Shown piece by piece: positions 1-7,400 of a DNA stretch of 15,441 nt (its first letter is position 1; the number at the start of each line of letters is the position of its first letter). Both the position numbers and the translations under genes were made by a program. This stretch comes from Kiritimatiellia bacterium (GTDB taxonomy: Bacteria > Verrucomicrobiota > Kiritimatiellia > RFP12 > UBA3636). The notes beneath the pieces are model-generated. The model was not told where the DNA came from. It saw only the letters and a program-made list of their open reading frames with translations, and did not search any database. The DNA lies in assembly GCA_017413145.1 (NCBI GenBank), contig JAFPUX010000443.1, forward strand, positions 1 through 15,441, given 5' to 3'.

Positions 1-2
1 CC

Positions 3-803
3 CGCACCGTCCTGACCTCCTTCGGCACGCTGCCGCACCTGATGCGCGCCGGCGTCGCGCACGTCCGCCTCGCGATCGGCGCCGCCGCCGGCCAGGTCCG
101 CGTCTGGGCGCTCTCGCCCACCGGCGCGCGCGTCCGGCAGGTCGACTGCACCGTCGCCGGCGGCGTCCTCTCGTTCGACGCCGACGTCGGCGCCGACCTT
201 TCCGCCGCGACCTGCGCCTACGAGATCGTCCGCGCGCCGGAGACCGCCCCGGCGGTCTTCTCCGTCCGCACCGATCTGGTCGCCACCAACGACGCGTCGA
301 TCGCCGTCGCCGTCCCGTGGCTGGGGGAGGGGAGCGCCACCGCGACGCTCGAGGTCGTGCTCGACACCGGCGAGCGCCGGACGCTCGCGCTCTCCGAAAC
401 CGGTATCGTGACCGTATCCTTCGACGGCCTCGCGCCAGGCCGCGCCTACACCGCGACCGTCGTCGCGCGCGGTTCGAACGGCCTCGCCTCGGAGCCCGCG
501 ACGCTCGTCTTCCGGACCAAGGGCCTCGCCGCGCCCGTCTTCGCGACGCCCGACGCGGACGGAGCCGCGCCGCTCGTTTTCGTCGGGTCGAAACTGACGC
601 TCAACATCGCCAACGCGGCGAAGGGCTGCTGGTACACGGTCTACGAGAGCTCGGACGTCGGTGGGCCCTACGTATCGTCCAAGTCCGTGCAGGCGCAGGC
701 CGACGGCCTCCTCGCGATCGAAGGCGTCGACGCCGCGTCCGCGACGAAGTTCGTCCGCGTCGGCGTGGGTGGCGTCCAGGTGTTCGCCGGAACCGGCCTG
801 TAG
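3..803 (+). CDS. Beta-rich surface-type protein with a fibronectin-III-like module (5' end missing)
   Basis: The reading frame is open from the left edge of the window, so this is the C-terminal part (266 visible residues) of a longer protein. An internal ATG at 42 is not needed as a start. The visible part is rich in Ala, Val, Thr and Gly in alternating beta-strand patterns. A stretch at about 245-525 (from FSVRTDLVATNDASIAV to SEPATLVFRTKG) reads like a fibronectin type III or Ig-like module: a strand pair, a central VSFDGLAPGRAYTATVVAR segment and a closing strand. A second beta-rich unit of about 85 residues follows (VFATPDADGAAPLVFVGSKL to the end). No catalytic motif and no membrane anchor or sorting signal are visible before the stop. 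I infer an extracellular or cell-surface protein, in keeping with the other surface proteins here. It converges on the next gene with only 25 bases between the two stops. The exact family is not recognised. Confidence 0.75.
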   Translation, partial: RTVLTSFGTLPHLMRAGVAHVRLAIGAAAGQVRVWALSPTGARVRQVDCTVAGGVLSFDADVGADLSAATCAYEIVRAPETAPAVFSVRTDLVATNDASIAVAVPWLGEGSATATLEVVLDTGERRTLALSETGIVTVSFDGLAPGRAYTATVVARGSNGLASEPATLVFRTKGLAAPVFATPDADGAAPLVFVGSKLTLNIANAAKGCWYTVYESSDVGGPYVSSKSVQAQADGLLAIEGVDAASATKFVRVGVGGVQVFAGTGL

Positions 804-828
804 CCGTTTGGGCGCGGAGGGGGGGGCG

Positions 829-1374
829 TCAACCGCGCGGGCGGCGGCCGACCGGTGCGAGGCCGAACTCCTCCTGCATCAGGATGGCGAGCGGGATGCC
901 GAGGACGATGGGGAAGCCGGCGGTGTTGCCGAAGACGGCCCAGGCGAGGAGCGCCGCGTCGACGTCCGGGTAGACGAGCGCGACGGCGGGCGCGACGATC
1001 GCGGTCTCGAGCGCCGACATCGCGACGAGCAGCAGGCACTGCCGCAGCAGGTCGCGCGCCGTCCGCAGCGAGAACGGCGTGCGCGAGACGCGCGTCCAGA
1101 ACCACCACACGAGCAGCGGTCCGAGGACGTTCGAGGCGAAGCCGGCGATCGAGGTCCACCGGATCGCGTCGTCGGCCGCGTCCGCGACGAGGTTCCCGAT
1201 CCCGGAGGCAAGGCAGCCCAGCGGCCCGAAGAAGACCGCGTAGACCGGGCCGAGCGCCATCACGGGGCGGATGTCCGTGAAGCCGGGGATGAGGTTCATC
1301 GCCTTGAACGGCAGGGCGACGACGAGGTAGACCGCCACGAGCGCGGCGAGGCGGAGGAGCGCGCGAGTCTTCAC
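829..1374 (-). CDS. ECF transporter S-component-like integral membrane protein
   Basis: A 181-residue, strongly hydrophobic protein with about five to six membrane segments, at roughly residues 7-24, 38-60, 72-95, 112-135 and 142-168. The segment LIPGFTDIRPVMALGPVY, then FFGPLGCLASGIGNLVAD, has the Asp-Ile-Arg-Pro and Gly-rich Gly-Asn-Leu-x-x-Asp pattern that I associate with small membrane proteins of the energy-coupling-factor (vitamin or precursor uptake) S-component type. The substrate cannot be told from sequence, and no ECF ATPase or T component is nearby. The GTG start at 1374 is chosen because it overlaps the TGA stop of the upstream exporter gene (GTGA, 4 bases) and because a GGAGG lies 7 bases before it. 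Translation is therefore probably coupled to the exporter. The family call is from pattern memory; a generic small membrane protein is the alternative. Confidence 0.6.
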   Translation of the reverse strand: MKTRALLRLAALVAVYLVVALPFKAMNLIPGFTDIRPVMALGPVYAVFFGPLGCLASGIGNLVADAADDAIRWTSIAGFASNVLGPLLVWWFWTRVSRTPFSLRTARDLLRQCLLLVAMSALETAIVAPAVALVYPDVDAALLAWAVFGNTAGFPIVLGIPLAILMQEEFGLAPVGRRPRG

Positions 1375-2279
1375 GTCCCGGCCTCCCTCCGCTTGCCGCG
1401 CACGTCGAGGATTTCGGCGAGGGACCCCGCCACGACGAGCGCCGCGCCGAGCAGGATGCGCGGCGAGAGCGCGATGCGCTCGACGATTCCCGCCGGGAGC
1501 AGCGAGCCCCACGCGAGCGAGAAGACGATTTCGACCGAGTAGACGACCGTCGCGTTGGCCGCCGTGACGCGACGCATCGCGAAGACGTTGAGCGCCTGGG
1601 CGAAGCCGACGATGAAGTAGGAATAGAGCGCCCACGCGGCGACGAGCGTGCGCGAAACCGGGAGGCCCGCGAAGAGCCGCGGATCTTCGGCGAACCAGCC
1701 GGCGAGCGACAGGACGCCCGCGAAGGCCTCCAGCAGGACCGCGACGGCGATCGGGTCGTGTTTCTTGGCCATGTCCGCGAGCACGACGATTCCGACGGCG
1801 CGCAGCAGGCAGCCCGCCCCCATCACGGCGAGGCCGGTCGTCTGCGTCGCGCGCACCGACGGCCCGAGCGCGAGAACGATGCCCGCGAGGACGAGCGCGA
1901 CGGAGATCCACGTTTCGAGCGCGACGCGGCGGCGCATCGTGAGCAGGACGACCGGGAGCACGACGACGGTCATCGCGAACGTGAACGCGCCCGACGCGAC
2001 GTCGAAGGACTTCGACCCGTAGAGGAAGAGCGTGTTGTAGGCGGCGCTCAGGGCGGCGAGCAGCAGTCCGCCGGCCGCGAGCCGGCGGCCGCCCGTCCGC
2101 AGCGTCTCGGCGACGCGGCGGCGGAACGGGAAGACGAGCAGCGCCGCGCCGGCGAACGACGTCACGCACGACGTGGCGAACGCGGGAACGCCGTCCGGGA
2201 CGCAGGCGTAGAGGATCACCTCCGCGCTCCAGCAGAGCGTGACGCAGAGAAGGCAGATGTTGGCCTGGAGCCGGTTCAC
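1371..2279 (-). CDS. EamA/DMT-superfamily transporter
   Basis: A 302-residue protein with about ten predicted membrane helices in two similar halves (about residues 5-135 and 148-290), the arrangement of the drug/metabolite transporter (EamA) superfamily. Each half has five helices, with short basic loops such as FRRRVAETLR and MRRRVALE between them, and the first helix carries the Trp typical of the family (TLCWSAEV). Members are inner-membrane exporters of amino acids or other small metabolites; the substrate here is unknown. The start is the GTG at 2279: the next upstream in-frame codons give no ATG or GTG before a stop at 2292-2294. A TAGAAT box ends only 9 bases before this GTG and there is no Shine-Dalgarno, so the mRNA may have almost no leader. 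The stop overlaps the start of the small ECF S-like gene, so the two form an operon. Confidence 0.85.
   Translation of the reverse strand: MNRLQANICLLCVTLCWSAEVILYACVPDGVPAFATSCVTSFAGAALLVFPFRRRVAETLRTGGRRLAAGGLLLAALSAAYNTLFLYGSKSFDVASGAFTFAMTVVVLPVVLLTMRRRVALETWISVALVLAGIVLALGPSVRATQTTGLAVMGAGCLLRAVGIVVLADMAKKHDPIAVAVLLEAFAGVLSLAGWFAEDPRLFAGLPVSRTLVAAWALYSYFIVGFAQALNVFAMRRVTAANATVVYSVEIVFSLAWGSLLPAGIVERIALSPRILLGAALVVAGSLAEILDVRGKRREAGT
1382..1386 (-). promoter_or_regulatory. Shine-Dalgarno GGAGG of the ECF S-like gene
   Basis: On the minus strand GGAGG is followed by seven bases (CCGGGAC) and then the GTG at 1374. It lies inside the last codons of the exporter gene. It decides the GTG start and supports coupled translation of the two membrane proteins. 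The exporter itself has no comparable site. Confidence 0.7.
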
Positions 2280-2288
2280 GGGGCGGAC

Positions 2289-2317
2289 ATTCTAGCACGG
2301 ATTTCCGCGTTTGAACA
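2289..2317 (-). promoter_or_regulatory. Putative promoter of the exporter operon
   Basis: On the minus strand TAGAAT (2294 down to 2289) matches five of six bases of the sigma-70 -10 consensus. Seventeen bases upstream, TGTTCA (2317 to 2312) is a poor -35 (three of six). Transcription would begin near 2282, only about 3 bases before the GTG at 2279. The -35 area is the same DNA as the -35 of the divergent oxidoreductase promoter, so RNA polymerase could probably occupy only one side at a time. This is inferred from sequence only. Confidence 0.4.
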
Positions 2318-2339
2318 CCACCCGGTCTTCTGGTAGAAT
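2311..2339 (+). promoter_or_regulatory. Putative sigma-70 promoter of the FAD oxidoreductase
   Basis: TTGAAC (2311-2316, four of six of the -35 consensus) is separated by exactly 17 bases from TAGAAT (2334-2339, five of six of the -10 consensus). Expected transcription start is about 2346-2347, which coincides with an ATG at 2347. This rules out the more upstream in-frame ATG at 2311, which lies in the -35 box. The transcript is either leaderless from ATG 2347 or has a leader of about 90 bases before ATG 2437. Confidence 0.6.
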
Positions 2340-2346
2340 CCGCGCC

Positions 2347-2436
2347 ATGGAACCCGTCGTTCCCGCCGCACCCTGCGGCTTCCCGGGAACCGGCCGGCGT
2401 CCGGCGACGGACAACGCTTTTCCAGAAACGACAGCC
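2347..2436 (+). other. Leader or alternative N-terminal extension of the oxidoreductase
   Basis: Ninety bases in frame with the oxidoreductase, from ATG 2347 at the predicted transcription start to ATG 2437. Translated, it gives a Pro/Thr-rich extension with no signal-peptide character and no family motif. Its third codon positions are less GC-rich than in the body of the gene (about 20 of 29 by hand count). It contains small inverted repeats: GCCGCA-ccc-TGCGGC (2365-2379) and the 10-base palindrome TTCCCGGGAA (2380-2389). I favour untranslated leader, but leaderless translation from 2347 cannot be excluded. Confidence 0.4.
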
Positions 2437-4296
2437 ATGGATTTTCCGACACAACGTCTTTCCGCCGACTTCTGCGTCGTGGGCGGCGGCATCGCGGGAC
2501 TCTGCGCCGCGCTCGCCGCCGCGCGCCACGGCGCCAGGACGGTGCTCGTGCAGGACCGCCCGATGCTCGGCGGCAACGCGTCGAGCGAGATCCGCATGCA
2601 CATCTGCGGCGCGCACGGCCCGAACCGCCGCGAGACCGGGATCGTCGAGGAGATCCAGCTCGAGAACCTCCGCTACAACGCGGGCTCGTGTTGGCCCGTC
2701 TTCGACTCCGTCCTCTGGGGTCTCGCGCGCCGCGAGCCGCTGCTGACGCCCGTCCTCGACGCGTCGGTCTGCTCGTGCGGGACGGGCGCCGACGGATCGA
2801 TCCGCTCCGTCCGCGCGTGGCAGGGCACGACGCAGCGCTGGATCGAAATCTCCGCGCGCCTCTTCGCCGACTGTTCCGGCGACGCCGTCCTCGCGCCCCT
2901 CTCCGGCGCCGACTTCCGCGTCGGGCGCGAGGCGCGCCCGGAATACGGCGAGAGCGAGGCGCCGCCCGAGGCCGATTCCTGCACGATGGGGAACAGCATC
3001 CTCCTGCAGGCGATGGAGTTCGCGACGCCGCAGGCGTTCGTGGCGCCCCCGTGGGCGATCGACTTCTCCGCGCCGGAGAAGCGGCTCTGGATCCTCAACC
3101 GAGGCGCCGACCCGACGGACAACAACTACTGGTGGATCGAGGTCGGCGGCGCGGACGACACGATCGGCAACGCCGAGAAGCACCGCGACGAACTGCTCCC
3201 GATCGTTTTCGGCGTCTGGGACTGGCTCAAGAACCATTCGCCCGAGAGGGAGCGCTTCCGCAACTTCGGCCTCGAGTGGGTCGGTTCCCTTCCCGGCAAG
3301 CGCGAGAGCCGCCGCTACCTCGGCGACCACGTGCTCACGCAGGGCGAGGTTCAGTCCGGCAGCGACTTCCCGGACGTCGTCGCCTACGGCGGCTGGAAGA
3401 TCGACAAACACTACCCGAAGGGTTTCTGGCACGACGGCCCCGGCACCAAGTTCACCGACTGCCCGAGCCCGTTCGGCATCCCGTACCGCTGCCTCTACTC
3501 GCGCAACGTCCCGAACCTCTTCTGCGCCGGGCGCGACATCAGCTGCACGCACGTCGCCATGAGCGCGACGCGCGTCATGGCCACCTGCGGCCTCTGCGGC
3601 CAGGCCGTCGGCACCGCCGCCGCCATCGCCGCGCGGGAGCGCCTCGACCCGCGGGACGTTTCGAAGGGCCCGCTCCTCGCGGAGCTGCAGCGAACGCTCC
3701 TCGACGACGACTGCATGCTGCCCGGCACGCGGAGGGAAGTGCGCGGGCCGTGCGCGAACGCGCGCCTTTCCTCGACCTTCCCGACCACCGAACCGCCGAA
3801 CCACCCAACCACCCAACTACCCAACCACCCAACCACCCAACCCCCCAACCAGAACGACGGCGTCGCGCGCCTGCGCGACGGCATGGACCGCGACTGGGAC
3901 GACGGCGAGCACGGCTGGCGCGCGCCGCTCGGCGCGGCGGCGGAATACCGCTTCGCGGAAGAAACGGAACTGCACGAGGCGCGCATCGTCTTCGACAGCC
4001 ACCTCGACCGCCGCGAGAAGGGACGTCCGTTCGGCGGCAACGCCGAATGCAGCCAGGGCCGCTACTACCGGGCCCTCGCCGACAAGCCGCGCGCCGTCCC
4101 GGAGACGCTCGTGCGCTCGTTCCGGATCGACCGGCTCGACGCCGACGGCACGTGGCGTCCCGAAGCGGAAACGGCCGACAACCACCGGCGTCTCGTCCGC
4201 GTGCCGCTCAACTGCCGCGCGCGCGGCATCCGCCTCGTCCCTCTCTCCACGTGGGGCGCGCCGGACGCGCACGTCTTCGCCTTCGACGCCCGTTAG
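2437..4296 (+). CDS. FAD-dependent oxidoreductase with C-terminal beta-rich domain
   Basis: A 619-residue flavoprotein of the FAD_oxidored type. The Rossmann dinucleotide motif CVVGGGIAGLCAALAAAR (G16-x-G18-x-x-G21) comes straight after the start, followed by VLVQDRPMLGGNASSE (about residues 36-51), the usual second strand and FAD-contacting loop. A second FAD-site block, NLFCAGRDISCTHVAMSATR then VMATCGLCGQAVGTAAA, lies at about residues 359-396. Residues about 449-470 are a low-complexity Pro/Thr/Asn/His/Gln linker encoded by an 8-base tandem repeat. The remainder (about 473-619) is a beta-rich domain with IVFDSHLDRR, loosely like a discoidin or carbohydrate-binding module. No signal peptide is seen, so it is probably cytoplasmic. 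The substrate is unknown. ATG 2437 is chosen because the FAD motif normally sits near the N-terminus; it lacks a clear Shine-Dalgarno, and ATG 2347 is the alternative. It is divergent from the exporter operon and has its own promoter. Confidence 0.85.
   Translation: MDFPTQRLSADFCVVGGGIAGLCAALAAARHGARTVLVQDRPMLGGNASSEIRMHICGAHGPNRRETGIVEEIQLENLRYNAGSCWPVFDSVLWGLARREPLLTPVLDASVCSCGTGADGSIRSVRAWQGTTQRWIEISARLFADCSGDAVLAPLSGADFRVGREARPEYGESEAPPEADSCTMGNSILLQAMEFATPQAFVAPPWAIDFSAPEKRLWILNRGADPTDNNYWWIEVGGADDTIGNAEKHRDELLPIVFGVWDWLKNHSPERERFRNFGLEWVGSLPGKRESRRYLGDHVLTQGEVQSGSDFPDVVAYGGWKIDKHYPKGFWHDGPGTKFTDCPSPFGIPYRCLYSRNVPNLFCAGRDISCTHVAMSATRVMATCGLCGQAVGTAAAIAARERLDPRDVSKGPLLAELQRTLLDDDCMLPGTRREVRGPCANARLSSTFPTTEPPNHPTTQLPNHPTTQPPNQNDGVARLRDGMDRDWDDGEHGWRAPLGAAAEYRFAEETELHEARIVFDSHLDRREKGRPFGGNAECSQGRYYRALADKPRAVPETLVRSFRIDRLDADGTWRPEAETADNHRRLVRVPLNCRARGIRLVPLSTWGAPDAHVFAFDAR
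3783..3846 (+). repeat. 8-base tandem repeat (AACCACCC)n inside the oxidoreductase gene
   Basis: Eight consecutive 8-base units. Four are exact AACCACCC (3799, 3807, 3823, 3831), two differ by one base (AACTACCC at 3815, AACCCCCC at 3839) and two differ by two bases at the left edge (GACCACCG, AACCGCCG). Because 8 is not divisible by 3, the array encodes an 8-residue peptide period (NHPTTQLP, NHPTTQPP), and every frame reads the same cyclic peptide with no stop on either strand. It sits exactly at the linker between the FAD core and the C-terminal domain. A change of one unit by slippage would shift the frame of the C-terminal domain. Confidence 0.9.
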
Positions 4297-4298
4297 CG

Positions 4299-4391
4299 CG
4301 TTCGCGCGCCGGGGCGAAGACGCTCATCCTCGAAGAAACCGACTGCCTCGGCGGCATGGCGGCCGCCGGAACGATGTCGCATCGGTCGGGC
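4299..4391 (+). pseudogene. Remnant of a second FAD-dependent oxidoreductase N-terminus
   Basis: Just after the oxidoreductase stop, in a different frame, the DNA encodes RSRAGAKTLILEETDCLGGM followed by AAAGTMSHRSG. This matches the segment just after the Gly-rich Rossmann loop of FAD-dependent oxidoreductases: end of helix 1, strand 2 with an acidic end (LILEE), then LGGM. It can be aligned with AARHGARTVLVQDRPMLGGN of the intact neighbour. It lacks the preceding GxGxxG strand, has no start codon of its own, and loses resemblance after about 31 residues. I read it as the last trace of a deleted or displaced paralogue. The rest of the gap to 4434 shows no gene, no convincing terminator and no RNA. 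Confidence 0.6.
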
Positions 4392-4434
4392 TGCGAATCC
4401 GCGCCGCGGGTTTCGAGCCGTAGTGCCGAGCCGG

Positions 4435-7400
4435 CTAGTTGCCGCTGCGGGAGTAGGTGCGGAGGCCGAGCAGGATGTCCCGGACGGGGAGGACGTCGAG
4501 GCGGCCGTCGCGGTCCAGGTCCGCGCCGCGGATGAAGGCCGAGAGGGCGGCGTCGCGGTCGGCGCCGAGCGAGCCCGCCGGGATGACGAGGAGCCAGCGC
4601 GTGTTCCACGCCGAGCGGCCGATGAGGCGCGTCGCGTCGAGCTCGTCGTCGGAGGGATCCTTGCCGGTCTCGCCCGGATAGGCCCGGAAGCTCGGATGCC
4701 GCCGGACGTTCGCGCCGAGGTCGGCGCCGCCGGTGTAGCCGGTGTAGAGCGGGGTCCAGTCGGGGTCGTCCAGCTCGGTCGAGCCGATCGCGTGCGGCGC
4801 GGGGACGGTCTGGTCGACGACCTTCCACGAGATCACCTTGTCCGCCGAGCCGGGCGCGCGCATCCGGTCCTCGCCCACGGGGACGAGGTACACGGTCGGG
4901 GTTCGCGAGAGCGGGAGGGCGCCGCCCCAGTCGTTGGTGCGCTCGTTGTAGCCCTCGAAGTGCACGCCCGCGGCGGCGATGCGCGTGGAGAACCACGTGG
5001 CGTCGAGCGAGGCGTCGCCGCCCGCCAGGGCCTCGCCGAAGAAGTTCTTCCCGAAGACGATCTCGGTCGGGAACGGAATGACGAGCGCCGGCTCGGCCTC
5101 CGCGGAGGAACCGGCGAGGGGCTGGCAGAAGCGGCCGAACTCGGGCAGCGACCGCAGGTCGTCGACCCAGCACTTCTCCAGCGCGGTGCGCCACGCGGCG
5201 TCGCCGCGCGCGTCGGGATAGACGCGGAAGAGCTCGCGACGCAGCGAGAACCACGTGGCGTAGCGCTGCGGGTTGTTGGCGCCGAGGCGCGGCTTGAGGA
5301 CGAGCCAGTTCTGGTCCATCCGGGCGAGGATGTCGGCGAGGCCGCCGTCGCCGTCGCCGGAGGTGACGGCCGGCTCGTCGTCGTCGAACTCCCCGAGCGT
5401 CCGTGCGCCGACGACCTGCGCGAGGAACTTCTCGCCGCTCTGCGGGTCGGAGGAGAGGAGGCCCGTCTCGTAGTCGTAGGCCTGCGCGGCGAGCCAGACG
5501 TATTTCTGCGCGAGGGCGAAGGCGGCGTCGTAGCGCGTGAGGGCGTTGTTGCGCGCGAGGCGGAAGAACATCTCGTTGTAGCGCGCCTTGGTGAGGTTGT
5601 CGGCGGCCTGCTTGCGGGCGAGCGTGCGCTCGTCGATCACGCGCTCGGCCTCGGCGACGACGGACTCGACGGCGGCCTGCGCGGCCTGGAGAGCCTTCCA
5701 CTTGCCGTTGAGTTCGACGGAAGCGTCGTATTGGTCCTCGGCCGCGTCGCGGACGCGCTGGTAGTAGTCGTCGAGGTTGTCGAAGAACTCGTTGGCGGTC
5801 TCGAGCGCCGCGCCGGTGATCGCCATGAACTTCTCCGAGCCGTCGAGGCCGAGCCGCGCGTTCTTGGCGACGACGATCGAGGCGTCGGTCGCGAGCTGCG
5901 CGGAGATGGCCGGCGTGCCGACCGCAGCCTGGACGATGGCCTGCGGGTCGGTGTTGACGGTCATTCCGGCGCCGATGATCTTGGGCGTCGCGCCGACGAC
6001 CTGCTCCTGGATCGCCTTGGACTGCTTGCTGGCGAACTCGAGTGTGTTGATCGTGGCCTGCAGCGATTCGTCCGCGACGGTCTTGGTGTATTCGAAGATG
6101 TTGTAGCCCTCCTCCCAGATCTTCATCAGCGCGTCGCGGACGGACTTGGAGCGGACGGCGTTGATCTCGTAGTAGAACTGGTCGGTCTGGTATTCGTAGT
6201 CCTTGATGCCGCGGGTGAAGGACGAGTAGGCGAGCAGGAACTCGCCGAGCGCGTCTTGGATTTTGCCCTGCGCGAGGCGCGAGCCCGTGATGTTGGCGGG
6301 CTTCACGACGAGCCCGCGCGCGGAGAGGTTGAAGGTGCGCGCCATCTCCTCGTCCACCGAGGTGAGGTGCGTGAGGTTGGGCAGGAAGTCGCCCCAGTTG
6401 GCGACGGCGTCGAAGTTGGTGATGACGATCGCGATCTGGCTGTCGACCTCGGAGATGCCGAACTGCGCCAGGTCCATCCACTGGTAGTGGTAGAGGTCGG
6501 GGCCGTCGTAGCCCTCGGGGTAGGTGCCGCCCGCGCCGATGTCGCCGGAGTAGGGGTAGCCGAAGTATTCGATCAGCCGGTTCTTGAACTCCAGCTCCAT
6601 CGTCTCGAGCTGGTCGACGCGCGAGACCTGCGACTCCTGCAGCAGGCGCAGGCGGTTCGCGGCGGTCTGCGCGCGGTCGAGCGTCTTCTTCGCGTTGAGG
6701 AGCGCGGTCTTGGCGCGGTCGCGGATCTGCTCGTAGTGCGAGGAGGAGCCGTCGTCCAGCCCGATCGGCGTGAGGTCGAACGGGATCGCGCCGGAGGCGA
6801 GGCCGAGCGGGTTGAGCCCCGCGTCGACGCGGTCCACGGCGGTCTGGATCTCGGGGACGAGCGCGGCGAGGGAGTCGAGCTCGGGGACGGTCGCGCGGTC
6901 GATGCGGCGCAGGCCCTCGTCCTCGAAGGAGACGGACATCCCGCTTTCCTTCGCCTCGATCCAGTCGCCGCCCGAGACGTACCAGACGGTCTTCGTGGCG
7001 GGGTCCGCGAAGGTGAACGAGGGCTGGTCCTCGAGCGGACGCAGGTAGAGCGCGAGCCCTTCGGAGAGGGGCGAGACGTATTCGCGCTTGGCGAGCAGCT
7101 CCGCGTCCGAGCGGACGACGCCGCTCCACGCGCGGATTTCGCCGATCTCGCCGGCGTAGCCGCCGCCGAGCGCGGCGTCCGCCGCATCGACGGCCGGCCG
7201 GAACGGAACCGGGGTCGACGAGGCGAGGGCGCCGGATTCGTCGAAGATCCGGCAGACTGGGTCTTCCTTCGCGCCGGTACAGACGATCGCGACGAGCGTG
7301 TTTTCGCCGGCGGGCGCGGTGCCGATCGCGGCGGTTTCCGCAGGCACGATGTCGTGGACGATCGCTTCGTCCGTGAACTCGTAGGGCTCCCACGCGCCGG

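Noticed and set aside
804..828. Bidirectional terminator between the converging genes at the left
   Set aside because: The gap is only 25 bases, contains a G-run and no inverted repeat.
2311..2436. ATG 2311 as the oxidoreductase start
   Set aside because: It lies inside the predicted -35 box, has no ribosome site, and would place a Pro/Thr-rich, family-unlike extension before the FAD-binding motif.
829..3816. Long minus-strand frame (995 codons) across the transporters and part of the oxidoreductase
   Set aside because: It is a composition shadow. It reaches a real protein only in its last part, where it is the ECF S-like gene read through without its own start.
4296..4307. Small GC hairpin (GCGC-gttc-GCGC) right after the oxidoreductase stop, considered as a terminator
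   Set aside because: The stem is only four to five bases and no T-run follows. Such hairpins are frequent by chance at this GC content.
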